Of a stretch of 26,880 bases of DNA, positions 8,387 through 14,760 are shown piece by piece. Where the stretch lies: contig CABUJL010000013.1 of assembly GCA_902491915.1 (NCBI GenBank), positions 1-26,880 of the forward strand, given 5' to 3'. Under the pieces are notes generated by a model. That model did no database searches. It saw nothing but the letters and a program-made list of their open reading frames with translations, and was not told the DNA's origin. Position 1 is the stretch's first letter, and every line of letters begins with the position of its first letter. Source of the stretch: an uncultured Collinsella sp. GTDB taxonomy: Bacteria; Actinomycetota; Coriobacteriia; Coriobacteriales; Coriobacteriaceae. The position numbers were made by a program, and so were the translations under genes.

Positions 8387-9064
8387 ATGTCGCTGCGCGG
8401 TGGAATTGGTCTGCCTGAGCTGCCTATCAAGGATGGGCAGGAGTTTCGGCTTGGCATTATGGGTGGCACCTTCGACCCGATACATTACGGGCACTTGGTT
8501 ACCGCCGAGCAGGCGCGCGAGTCGCTCGACTTGGACGCCGTGCTCTTTATGCCGGCCGGCTCTCCCGCCTTTAAGCTCGACAAACCGGTGACGCCCGCCG
8601 AGGACCGTTATGCCATGACGGTCCTCGCCACCGCTGCGAATCCGGCTTTTTTGGCGAGCCGTTTCGAGATCGATCGTCCGGGCGTGACCTATACGGCCGA
8701 TACGCTTCATGCCCTTCGCGACTTTTACCCGCCACAGGTAAAGCTCTACTTTATTACGGGTGCCGATGCGATTATCGATATTGTGACCTGGCATGATGCG
8801 AACCGAATCGCCGAGCTTGCCACGTTTATTGCGGCGACGCGTCCCGGCTTTGACATCGATACGGCCCGGGCACGGATTAAGGAATCGGGGCTGCCATTCG
8901 ACGTGCGCTATATCCAGATTCCGGCGCTGGCGATTAGTTCGACCAACATTCGTAAGCGAGTTGCCCGTGGCATGAGCGTGCGCTATCTTACGAGCGAGTC
9001 CGTGCTTGGCTATATTCGCAAACGCGGGCTGTATGCCGATCTGGGTCAAGAAGATTTTGAGTGA
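8387..9064 (+). CDS. nadD: Nicotinate-nucleotide adenylyltransferase
   Basis: Transfers AMP from ATP to nicotinate mononucleotide, making deamido-NAD in NAD biosynthesis. 225 residues. The nucleotidyltransferase signature GIMGGTFDPIHYGH is at 23-36 with the HxGH pair His33/His36; the second signature ISSTNIRKR is near the C-terminus, followed by VLGYIRKRGLY. The N-terminus is about 18 residues longer than a typical NadD; the ATG at 8387 is supported by GAGGGCGAG in the end of obg, and no later start would keep the catalytic motif with normal lead. The order obg-nadD-yqeK-rsfS is common in Gram-positive bacteria. Confidence 0.96.
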   Translation: MSLRGGIGLPELPIKDGQEFRLGIMGGTFDPIHYGHLVTAEQARESLDLDAVLFMPAGSPAFKLDKPVTPAEDRYAMTVLATAANPAFLASRFEIDRPGVTYTADTLHALRDFYPPQVKLYFITGADAIIDIVTWHDANRIAELATFIAATRPGFDIDTARARIKESGLPFDVRYIQIPALAISSTNIRKRVARGMSVRYLTSESVLGYIRKRGLYADLGQEDFE

Positions 9065-9076
9065 TGGGGGTCTACG

Positions 9077-9685
9077 TTGTCGGTAGAGGATCAGTTTGAG
9101 GGCGATGAGCGCGCGCTGCTCAAGCGCATTCAAGAGCTGCTCGATGTGCGCATGAAGGATAAACGCAAGCGCTACGTTCATTCGCTCGGGGTTGCCGAGA
9201 CTGCGCTGCGCCTAGCCGAGGTATACGGTGTCGACCGCTTTGATGCCGCCGCCGCCGGCCTGATTCACGACTGGGACAAGGTACTCTCCGACGACGAGCT
9301 GGTCACGCGCGCTCTGCATTACGGCATTAAGATTGCCGGCTCTCCGTCTGCCGCGACGCCGCTTTTGCATGGCCCGGTCGCCGCCTATGAGCTTCCGCAG
9401 CTATTTCCCGAGCTGTCGCCGGCGGTCTTTCAGGCTGTCGACCGTCACACCGTGGGCGCCTGCGACATGACGCCGCTCGATATGGTGGTCTTTGTGGCCG
9501 ATGCCATCGAGCCCAACCGCCATGGTGATTATGCCCACGCGCTGCGCAAGATGGTTGGGGAGTCGACACTTGACGAGTTGTTCTTCTCCTGTTTTGCGCA
9601 GGGTCTGGTCTACGTGATCCAGTCCGGGCGCTATCTTTATCCCACGGCTATTACGATTTACAACCATTACGCCCAGCTGCGCTAG
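9077..9685 (+). CDS. yqeK: YqeK-type HD-domain hydrolase, probable Ap4A hydrolase
   Basis: HD-superfamily metal-dependent phosphohydrolase of the YqeK family, known to cleave diadenosine tetraphosphate symmetrically to two ADP. 202 residues, normal length. Metal ligands are visible as His35 (RYVHSLGVAETA), His64-Asp65 (LIHDWDK), His98 (LLHGPVAA), His124 (VDRHTVG) and Asp142 (VADAIEP). The start is TTG at 9077; an ATG at 9064 is out of frame. It lies between nadD and rsfS, the usual position. Confidence 0.9.
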   Translation: MSVEDQFEGDERALLKRIQELLDVRMKDKRKRYVHSLGVAETALRLAEVYGVDRFDAAAAGLIHDWDKVLSDDELVTRALHYGIKIAGSPSAATPLLHGPVAAYELPQLFPELSPAVFQAVDRHTVGACDMTPLDMVVFVADAIEPNRHGDYAHALRKMVGESTLDELFFSCFAQGLVYVIQSGRYLYPTAITIYNHYAQLR

Positions 9686-9712
9686 CTCGGGCTGTCTAGA
9701 AAGAGGTATTCC

Positions 9713-10168
9713 ATGGCCGACGAGACCATGACCGACGAGCAGATTCTTGAAGGTGTGGAGCACAAGAGCTTCGTTGCCACGTCCGACCGTACCGCCGCTT
9801 CGCTGTCCGCGAGCGGTGTCGCAGCCGAGGATGTCGCCCGCGCCGCCGCGCAGGCCGCCTACGACAAGAAGGGCGAGGACGTGCAGGTGCTCGATCTGAC
9901 CGAGCTCTCCGACGTGTGCGACTACTTTGTGCTCGCCACCGGTACCAATAACCGTCAGGTCGATTCTATCGTTGATGAGATCGAGGAGAAGGTCGCCGAG
10001 GCTTGCGGTGAGCACCCGTTCTCCATCGAGGGTCGCGAGCAGAAGACCTGGATGCTCATGGACTACGGCTCGGTCGTCGTCCACGTCTTCACCCCCGAGG
10101 CACGCGACTTCTATCGTCTCGAGAAGCTCTGGGGCGACGCTCCCCAGCTCCCCCTCAACCTCCTCTAG
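9713..10168 (+). CDS. rsfS: Ribosomal silencing factor RsfS (Iojap/YbeB family)
   Basis: Binds L14 on the 50S subunit and blocks subunit joining when nutrients are short. 151 residues; the conserved core begins near residue 45 (AAYDKKGEDVQVLDLTELS) and includes DYFVLATGTNNRQVDSI and the GSVVVHVFTPEARDFYRLEKLWGD block (here split as seen). The first 40 or so residues are an extension rich in Thr, Ala and Asp, absent from short homologues. The ATG at 9713 has AAGAGG upstream. It is the last gene of the obg cluster; the TAG stop merges with a decayed copy of the palindromic repeat and is followed by a strong terminator. Confidence 0.95.
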   Translation: MADETMTDEQILEGVEHKSFVATSDRTAASLSASGVAAEDVARAAAQAAYDKKGEDVQVLDLTELSDVCDYFVLATGTNNRQVDSIVDEIEEKVAEACGEHPFSIEGREQKTWMLMDYGSVVVHVFTPEARDFYRLEKLWGDAPQLPLNLL

Positions 10169-10200
10169 AGCTTTGCTTAGGCTGGGGCTTTTTTAACTAC
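10165..10200 (+). repeat. Decayed copy of the GTAG palindromic repeat at the rsfS stop
   Basis: The 3' half (GGGGCTTTTTTAACTAC, 10184-10200) matches the repeat consensus with a single change; the 5' half is degenerate, but its foot (C-TAG, 10165-10168) coincides with the rsfS TAG stop. Same orientation as rsfS. The 20 bases that follow resemble those after the intact copy at 10264-10296. Confidence 0.55.
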
Positions 10201-10212
10201 CCTTTACCGTTC

Positions 10213-10256
10213 GCCGGGCAGTTGCGGTTTTCCGCACCTGCCCGGCTTTCTTTTTG
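10213..10256 (+). terminator. Strong intrinsic terminator after rsfS
   Basis: GCCGGGCAG (10213-10221) pairs with CTGCCCGGC (10238-10246); after one T-C mismatch TGCGG pairs with CCGCA around a TTTT tetraloop. The T-rich tract TTTCTTTTT follows. Ends the obg-nadD-yqeK-rsfS transcript. Confidence 0.9.
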
Positions 10257-10263
10257 CCCAAAA

Positions 10264-10296
10264 GTAGCTAATTTGGGACGGGGCTTTTTTAGCTAC
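10264..10296 (+). repeat. REP-like palindromic repeat, intact, forward
   Basis: Consensus copy: arms GTAGCTAA (10264-10271) and TTAGCTAC (10289-10296) around the core TTTGGGACGGGGCTTTT. The GTAG foot is typical of REP elements linked to RAYT transposases. It sits between the rsfS terminator and the RAYT gene. Confidence 0.9.
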
Positions 10297-10397
10297 TACC
10301 TACCGTTCGCCGAACATCGCGATTTATAGCTCCCAGTACGTTTTTTTCTACTCTGGCTCGGGTAACGTAATTGTTATCTGTCGAGGAGGGGATGCGT

Positions 10398-11141
10398 ATG
10401 ACTCGGACTGCGCGAGAAATCTCTGTATATGGCTTTTACCATGTCGTACAAAAGGGATGTGCCGACCAACTCATATTTGAGGATGACGAAGATCGGCTCT
10501 ATCTGATTCGGCTGATTGCTTCGAAATGCCAGAAGTTTAAAGTGGATGTCATCGCGTGGTGCCTTATGGATAACCATATTCATCTTCTGCTTGATGACGA
10601 GCATGTTCATCTGAGCGATTGCATGCATTCGATTACGACGGCGTATGCTATGTATTTCAACTCAAAGACAGGCAGGAAGGGCCCTGTTTTCCAGGATCGA
10701 TTTAAGAGCGTGCCGATCCTCGATGATGATCAGCTACTCAACTGCGTGAGATACATTCACGACAATCCCGCGAAGGCGAGGATTGGGACCGCTTCGCTGT
10801 ATCGATGGAGTAGCTTTCGCGAGTATATGGGATATCCGGGTATCTGCAAAACGGATTGCGTTCTCGGGTTACTCGGTGGCTCTCAGAGATTTTTTGCCTT
10901 TAGCACCTCAGGTGAGCCCAACCGCTATTGCTTCCGTGACGGCGTCCATGTGAGCGACACAGATGCGCTGGAGTTTGCGCAGGCGCTTCTTAAGCCGTAC
11001 GAGCCTCATCACCTCAAGGCTTTGCCAAAGGGGACGCGCGATGCCTGCATTCGCACTTTGAAGAGCGAGGGCTTTTCGATTAAACAGATCGTACGTCTTA
11101 CGGGCATTGGACACTGCACCATACAAAAGGTCAAAGTCTAA
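10398..11141 (+). CDS. REP-associated tyrosine transposase (RAYT, Y1/IS200-like HUH family)
   Basis: Single-copy domesticated transposase of the Y1_Tnp (IS200/IS605-related) superfamily; family members cut and join single-stranded DNA at REP hairpins through a tyrosine-DNA link. 247 residues. An N-terminal YGFYHVVQKG strand is followed by the HUH motif His60-Ile-His62 (MDNHIHLLL), the GPVFQDRFKS block and the probable catalytic Tyr119 in RYIHDNPAKA. The C-terminal part ends in a helix-turn-helix-like segment (GFSIKQIVRLTGIGHCTIQ), plausible for repeat recognition. The start at ATG 10398 is eight bases after AGGAGG; ATG 10392 is too close, and TTG 10371 has no site. Codon use is visibly more A/T-rich than in the neighbours, suggesting acquisition. 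It is flanked by repeats on both sides, not by IS inverted ends or a target duplication. Confidence 0.88.
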   Translation: MTRTAREISVYGFYHVVQKGCADQLIFEDDEDRLYLIRLIASKCQKFKVDVIAWCLMDNHIHLLLDDEHVHLSDCMHSITTAYAMYFNSKTGRKGPVFQDRFKSVPILDDDQLLNCVRYIHDNPAKARIGTASLYRWSSFREYMGYPGICKTDCVLGLLGGSQRFFAFSTSGEPNRYCFRDGVHVSDTDALEFAQALLKPYEPHHLKALPKGTRDACIRTLKSEGFSIKQIVRLTGIGHCTIQKVKV

Positions 11142-11144
11142 AAA

Positions 11145-11166
11145 TAGCTCATTTAGGACGAGGTCT
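11145..11166 (+). repeat. Decayed repeat remnant just after the RAYT stop
   Basis: TAGCTCATTTAGGACGAGG (11145-11163) resembles the first part of the repeat (TAGCTAATTTGGGACGGGG) with three substitutions; the 3' arm is lost. It begins three bases after the TAA stop and is in the same orientation as the gene. Confidence 0.5.
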
Positions 11167-11193
11167 GTGTTGCGACCGCGTCAGGTATGGGTT

Positions 11194-11230
11194 GGGTAGC
11201 TAATTTGGGACGGGGCTATTTTAGCTACCC
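11194..11230 (+). repeat. REP-like palindromic repeat, forward, extended arms
   Basis: Arms GGGTAGCTAA and TTAGCTACCC (10 bp, perfect) around the core TTTGGGACGGGGCTATT, which has one T-to-A change from the other copies. It is a perfect inverted repeat of the copy at 11284-11320, 53 bases away. Confidence 0.92.
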
Positions 11231-11283
11231 CTATAAATCGGTTGAGTTATATTCCGGCCCCGGGTAATTCGCTACCAGTTGAA

Positions 11284-11320
11284 GGGTAGCTAAAATAGCC
11301 CCGTCCCAAATTAGCTACCC
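11284..11320 (-). repeat. REP-like palindromic repeat, reverse, extended arms
   Basis: Exact reverse complement over 37 bases of the copy at 11194-11230, including the unusual core A. Together they could form a 37-bp cruciform or RNA hairpin between the convergent RAYT and dinB genes. The intervening 53 bases contain CCGGCCCCGGG-like GC but no gene. Confidence 0.92.
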
Positions 11321-11342
11321 CGTACTACCCTGACAATCTAAA

Positions 11343-11375
11343 GTAGTTAAAAAAGCCCCGTCCCAAATTGACTAC
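11343..11375 (-). repeat. REP-like repeat abutting the dinB stop, with changed arms
   Basis: Reverse copy. In the dinB direction it reads GTAGTCAA, then the core TTTGGGACGGGGCTTTT, then TTAACTAC. Position five of the foot and its partner in the other arm are both changed (C to T, G to A), keeping the stem paired; another pair is an A-C mismatch in this reading (G-T wobble on the other strand). Its first base follows the dinB TAA with no gap. Confidence 0.9.
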
Positions 11376-12632
11376 TTAGTGGGAGGAGAAGCGGGATTGG
11401 CGGCCGAAGGATAGGGCGGTGTCGCCGAATTTGTCTCGGACGGCGTCGATGGCGACTGAGAGGTCGCGACGGTCGCTGGATTGGGCTCCGCGGTCGTCGA
11501 CTTCGCAGAACAGGTCGGTCTGGATGCCGCCCTGATGGTCGAAGTCGCTCATGCCGATACCCGCCAGACGCACGTGCATGCCTTCTTGCCAGATATTGTC
11601 GAGCAGCTCGAGCGCTACGGCCACAAAGATATTTTCGTCGTCGGTGGGGTGAGGCAAGCGGCGCTGTGCCGTGCGTCCGCTGCCATACGAATACTTGAGC
11701 TTGAGCGTTACGGTTCCGCCCGTCAGCCCTTGACGACGTAGGCGGCGCCCAACCGACTCGCCTAGCAGCGCAATCGCCGCCTCGATATCCCCACGCTCAG
11801 TCAAATCCTTCGCAAAGGTGCGCTCATTGCTCACCGATTTAACTTCACGTTCGTCATCCAGGCTGGTGACCTCGGATACTTCGAGCCCCAAAGCACGCTG
11901 ACGCATGCGCTCGCCATTCACGCCAAAAATTGCAGCCAGGGTGGACTCTGGCGTGCGTGAAAGCTCGCCGAGTGTATAGATGCGCATGCGACGCAGTCGC
12001 TCCTCGGCCGAACGCCCGATTCCGCTCATGGCGGACACGGGCAGCGCGGCCAAAAACCGCTGCTCCGTACCGGGGCGCACAATGGTCAGACCAAACGGCT
12101 TGTCGCGCTCGCTTGCGATTTTGGCCACGGTCTTGTTGCACCCAACGCCGATGGAGCACGTCACCCCCAGCGCCGCAACGCGGTCGCTTATGCGCCGCGC
12201 TACCAGCAGCGGATCCTCGGGCGCAAACCGGCCCGGCGTAATATCGATAAAGGCCTCGTCGATGGACACGCGCTCCACGCGCGGTGTCTCATCGGCAAGG
12301 ATCGCCATGACCTGTGCGCTCACCTCACGGTAGCGATCAAAGTGTCCGTGCGTCCAAATGGCCTGCGGGCACAGGCGCCGCGCCTCGGCCGAGGCCATGG
12401 CAGAATGCACGCCAAAGCGACGTGCCTCGTAGGAGCAGGTCGATACGACACCACGTGAATCGGCGTCTCCGCCCACAATGAGCGGCTTGCCGCGCCACTC
12501 GGGATGATCGAGCATCTCCACGCTCGCAAAAAATGCATCGAGGTCCATCAGGCCCACCGCCGGACCCGTCCAGGGCGGCGGCGTGACGCCCGCAGCATCC
12601 TCATAACCGTATGTATGTTCGCGTCTTTCCAT
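11376..12632 (-). CDS. dinB: DNA polymerase IV (Y-family translesion polymerase)
   Basis: Error-prone Y-family polymerase for lesion bypass in damaged DNA. 418 residues. Palm-domain acid residues are Asp30 (LMDLDAFFASVEM) and Asp125-Glu126 (RVSIDEAFID); CSYEARRFGV is the conserved finger segment, GVGCNKTVAKIASERDKP follows, and a helix-hairpin-helix-like MSGIGRSAEERLRRM and little-finger domain complete it. There is a 28-residue N-terminal extension before the usual start region. No ribosome-binding site precedes ATG 12632, and a TATACT box ends seven bases upstream, so the message is probably leaderless. A start at Met29 is the alternative. No beta-clamp motif stands out at the C-terminus. 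Convergent with the RAYT gene; the stop abuts a repeat. Confidence 0.95.
   Translation of the reverse strand: MERREHTYGYEDAAGVTPPPWTGPAVGLMDLDAFFASVEMLDHPEWRGKPLIVGGDADSRGVVSTCSYEARRFGVHSAMASAEARRLCPQAIWTHGHFDRYREVSAQVMAILADETPRVERVSIDEAFIDITPGRFAPEDPLLVARRISDRVAALGVTCSIGVGCNKTVAKIASERDKPFGLTIVRPGTEQRFLAALPVSAMSGIGRSAEERLRRMRIYTLGELSRTPESTLAAIFGVNGERMRQRALGLEVSEVTSLDDEREVKSVSNERTFAKDLTERGDIEAAIALLGESVGRRLRRQGLTGGTVTLKLKYSYGSGRTAQRRLPHPTDDENIFVAVALELLDNIWQEGMHVRLAGIGMSDFDHQGGIQTDLFCEVDDRGAQSSDRRDLSVAIDAVRDKFGDTALSFGRQSRFSSH
12608..12621. promoter_or_regulatory. Possible LexA (SOS) operator in the first codons of dinB
   Basis: CGTATGTATGTTCG matches the Gram-positive SOS box CGAAC-N4-GTTCG at 8 of 10 defined positions. 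It lies 11-24 bases inside the dinB coding sequence. Weak on its own; supported only by dinB being a classic SOS gene. Confidence 0.3.
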
Positions 12633-12638
12633 GTCATG

Positions 12639-12644
12639 AGTATA
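12639..12644 (-). promoter_or_regulatory. -10 box of dinB, implying a leaderless mRNA
   Basis: On the - strand TATACT ends at 12639 and the dinB ATG begins at 12632, placing the expected transcription start on or beside the A of the ATG. No convincing -35 box is seen at 16-18 bases spacing, as expected for a regulated promoter. Confidence 0.5.
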
Positions 12645-12748
12645 CCGCGCAGCTCATGTGGGGTGCGTGGATGTGCTTGCAAATCGCGAATTCTTGTCTA
12701 AGATATGGATTTGCCCTCGACTACACCGAAGAAGTTGGTCTCACGGAC

Positions 12749-12777
12749 TTCACCTGCCCGCGTCGATGGCGTATTAT
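12749..12777 (+). promoter_or_regulatory. Promoter of the rpsP-khpA-rimM-trmD-lepB operon
   Basis: TTCACC (12749-12754), 17 bases, TATTAT (12772-12777). The start would be near 12784, leaving a 50-base leader with a 5-bp hairpin GCAGC-ctaaa-GCTGC at 12800-12814 upstream of GGAGGAG. The -35 match is moderate; no other promoter is apparent in the 201-base dinB-rpsP gap. Confidence 0.6.
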
Positions 12778-12833
12778 GTTCAACTGTTTGTTTGTAGTTG
12801 CAGCCTAAAGCTGCTTGGTTGGAGGAGTTTCCT

Positions 12834-13175
12834 TTGGCAGTCAAGATTCGCCTTGCTCGTCACGGCGCTAAGAAGCGTCCGTACTACCGTGTCGTCGTCG
12901 CCGATTCCCGCGCCCCGCGTGACGGTCGTATCATCGAGGAGGTTGGCCGCTACAACCCGATGACCGCCCCCAAGACCATCAACCTCGACCTCGAGAAGAT
13001 CGCCGACTGGCAGTCCAAGGGCGCTCAGCTCACCGACGCCGTCGCTGCTCTGGTCAAGGCCGCCAACGAGGGCGAGAAGACCGAGACCGTCGTCAAGAAG
13101 TCCAAGAAGCAGCTCGCCAAAGAGGCCGAGGCCGCTAAGGCTGCCGCTGAGGCCGCTGAGGGCGCCGAGGAGTAA
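12834..13175 (+). CDS. rpsP: 30S ribosomal protein S16
   Basis: Small-subunit ribosomal protein bS16, required for 30S assembly. 113 residues from TTG at 12834, read as MAVKIRLARHGAKKRPYYRVVVADSR when split by family motifs (MAVKIRLARHG; RPYYRVVVADSRAPRDGR; GRYNP). GGAGGAG at 12821-12827 is six bases upstream; an upstream in-frame TTG at 12798 lacks family support. Residues from about 85 on are a Lys/Glu/Ala-rich extension (KKSKKQLAKEAEAAKAAA), like the tail on L21 in this genome. First gene of the operon. Confidence 0.97.
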   Translation: MAVKIRLARHGAKKRPYYRVVVADSRAPRDGRIIEEVGRYNPMTAPKTINLDLEKIADWQSKGAQLTDAVAALVKAANEGEKTETVVKKSKKQLAKEAEAAKAAAEAAEGAEE

Positions 13176-13178
13176 ATC

Positions 13179-13463
13179 GTGCCTGAGGTTGACGCTGCAC
13201 AGCTCGAGGGTGAGGCAATGCTCTCAGATCGCATCGCCGATCTCGTCGAATATCTCGTTGTTCAGATCGTCGACGACCCGGATTCCGTGAGCCTTGAGGT
13301 CATCGATGGTGACGACGCCTCCACGATTGAGGTCTCGGTTGCCGAGGATGACGTTGCTAAGGTCATCGGCCGTCGTGGCCGTACCATCAAGGCCATTCGC
13401 ACGCTCGCCCGTGCACTGGCCGCTCGCCTCGACACTGCTGTCGAGGTAGAGGTTCTGGGCTAG
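13179..13463 (+). CDS. khpA: KH-domain RNA-binding protein KhpA
   Basis: Small KH-domain protein (KhpA/YlqC), usually partnered with KhpB and linked to RNA binding and control of cell elongation or division. The RNA-binding loop GxxG is visible in KVIGRRGRTIKAIRTLARALAA. GTG at 13179, 3 bases after rpsP with GAGGAG upstream, gives 94 residues. ATG at 13218 with GAGGGTGAGG upstream gives 81 residues, closer to the usual family length of about 75-80, so the true start may be 13218. Position between rpsP and rimM is the common one. Confidence 0.92.
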   Translation: MPEVDAAQLEGEAMLSDRIADLVEYLVVQIVDDPDSVSLEVIDGDDASTIEVSVAEDDVAKVIGRRGRTIKAIRTLARALAARLDTAVEVEVLG

Positions 13464-13467
13464 GACC

Positions 13468-13989
13468 TTGAGGTCCCAGTACAAAAACATCGCCCGTGTG
13501 GTCAAGCCGCACGGAAGGAAGGGGGAGGTCCTCGCGCAGCCGCTGCGGGGGCTTCCTTCTGTATTGGAGCCGGGTATGCGTGTCGCCTTGACGCCGCCGG
13601 CGCTCAAGCGCGACCGTTTTTGCACGGTCGTGTCCGTCACCGATACGGGCGATGGCGATCTGGTCTCGTTTGAGGGCATAGACGACTTGACGGCCGCCGA
13701 GGGCATCCCCGGATGCTATGTGCTGGCTAATCGTGACGACTTCGAGCTCGATTCGCTCGACGCCGCCTATACCGACCTCATGGGTCGCGAGGTAGTCGAC
13801 GAGCGCTTTGGTTCGCTCGGCACGATTGTCGAGATCATGTCGACGCCCGCCAACGATGTTTGGGTTGTCGAGGGCGATCGGTACGGCGAGGTGCTGATTC
13901 CCGTAATCGAGCAGGTTGTGCTCGATCTTCCCGACACAGGAACAATTTCCGTCCACGTTATGGACGGCTTGATCGATATGGACAAGTAG
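13468..13989 (+). CDS. rimM: Ribosome maturation factor RimM
   Basis: 16S rRNA processing/30S head assembly factor that binds S19. 173 residues. N-terminal beta-barrel domain with VVKPHGRKGEVLAQPL, and a C-terminal PRC-barrel domain (LMGREVVDERFGSLGTIVEI, then WVVEGDRYGEVLIPVIEQVV). The start is TTG at 13468, four bases after the khpA stop; only a short AGG lies upstream, so translation may be coupled to khpA. trmD follows 10 bases later. Confidence 0.95.
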   Translation: MRSQYKNIARVVKPHGRKGEVLAQPLRGLPSVLEPGMRVALTPPALKRDRFCTVVSVTDTGDGDLVSFEGIDDLTAAEGIPGCYVLANRDDFELDSLDAAYTDLMGREVVDERFGSLGTIVEIMSTPANDVWVVEGDRYGEVLIPVIEQVVLDLPDTGTISVHVMDGLIDMDK

Positions 13990-13999
13990 GGAGGACAGC

Positions 14000-14758
14000 A
14001 TGCTGATTGAGACCCTTTCGGTCTTTCCGGAGATGTTTGAGCCCGTCATGTCCACGTCGATTTTGGGCCGCGCCCGCAAGGCCGGCCTTTTTGATTTTAA
14101 GGCGTATAACCTGCGCGACTGGACGCACGACCGCCATCGCACCGTCGATGACGAGCCGTATGGCGGTGGGCAGGGCATGCTCATGAAGGTCGAGCCCATT
14201 GCCGAGGCAATTGAGGCCATCAGCTCCGAGGGTCCCAGGCCCACCGTGGTGTTCTTCACCCCCTGCGGCGAGCCCTTTACGCAGCATGTGGCCGAGCGCC
14301 TGCTCAAAAGCGAGCGCCTGCTGTTTGTGTGCAGCCGTTACGAGGGCGTCGATGAGCGTGCATATGCGTATGCCGATGAGCGTCTGTCGATCGGCGACTA
14401 CGTGCTCACGGGCGGCGAGCTGCCCGCTATGGTCGTAGCCGATGCCGTCGTACGGCTCATTCCCGGAGCCTTGGGCGACGAGATGAGCAACGTGGACGAG
14501 TCCTTCTCGACCGCCGAGGACGGTGGCCTGCTCGAGTACGCGCAGTACACCCGCCCCGCCGAGTTTAATGGCGAGGGCGTGCCTCCAGTGCTCGTAAGCG
14601 GCGACCACGCCAAGGTCGATGCCTGGCGTCGCAAAAACGCCATCGAGCGTACCTGTCGTTGGCGTCCCGATCTTATCGAGACGGCGCGGCTCACGCCCGA
14701 GGAGCGCGCGTACGCGCAGGAGATCCTGGACGCTTCGTATTCGCAGAGCGAGGAGTGA
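14000..14758 (+). CDS. trmD: tRNA (guanine-N1)-methyltransferase
   Basis: Methylates G37 of tRNAs using S-adenosylmethionine, preventing +1 frameshifts. 252 residues, normal size. SPOUT knot and substrate motifs are visible: TLSVFPEMFEPVMSTSILGRA at the N-terminus (split), DDEPYGGGQGMLMK, CSRYEGVDERA and the SAM-binding knot SIGDYVLTGGELPAM. The C-terminal domain has GDHAKVDAWRRKNAIERT. ATG with GGAGG upstream. In most genomes rplS follows; here lepB does, two bases after the stop. Confidence 0.97.
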   Translation: MLIETLSVFPEMFEPVMSTSILGRARKAGLFDFKAYNLRDWTHDRHRTVDDEPYGGGQGMLMKVEPIAEAIEAISSEGPRPTVVFFTPCGEPFTQHVAERLLKSERLLFVCSRYEGVDERAYAYADERLSIGDYVLTGGELPAMVVADAVVRLIPGALGDEMSNVDESFSTAEDGGLLEYAQYTRPAEFNGEGVPPVLVSGDHAKVDAWRRKNAIERTCRWRPDLIETARLTPEERAYAQEILDASYSQSEE

Positions 14759-14760
14759 GA

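Noticed and set aside
10264..10296. The palindromic repeat itself as a classic intrinsic terminator
   Set aside because: The stem is A/T-rich with a 17-base loop and its T run lies mostly inside the loop and not after the stem, so it does not fit the usual model, though a role in 3'-end formation remains possible.
10371..10397. Longer RAYT protein from TTG 10371 or ATG 10392
   Set aside because: The AGGAGG at 10384-10389 lies inside the longer reading and is correctly spaced only for ATG 10398.
10398..11141. RAYT as a complete IS200-type insertion sequence
   Set aside because: No subterminal IS200 ends or second orf were found, and the flanks are REP-like repeats tied to neighbouring genes; a domesticated RAYT fits better.
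11194..11230. G-quadruplex in the GGGACGGGG core
   Set aside because: Only two G runs per copy, too few for an intramolecular quadruplex.
10165..11375. Repeats as a CRISPR array
   Set aside because: The repeats are palindromic, vary in orientation and spacing, and lie at separate loci; no regular spacers or cas genes.
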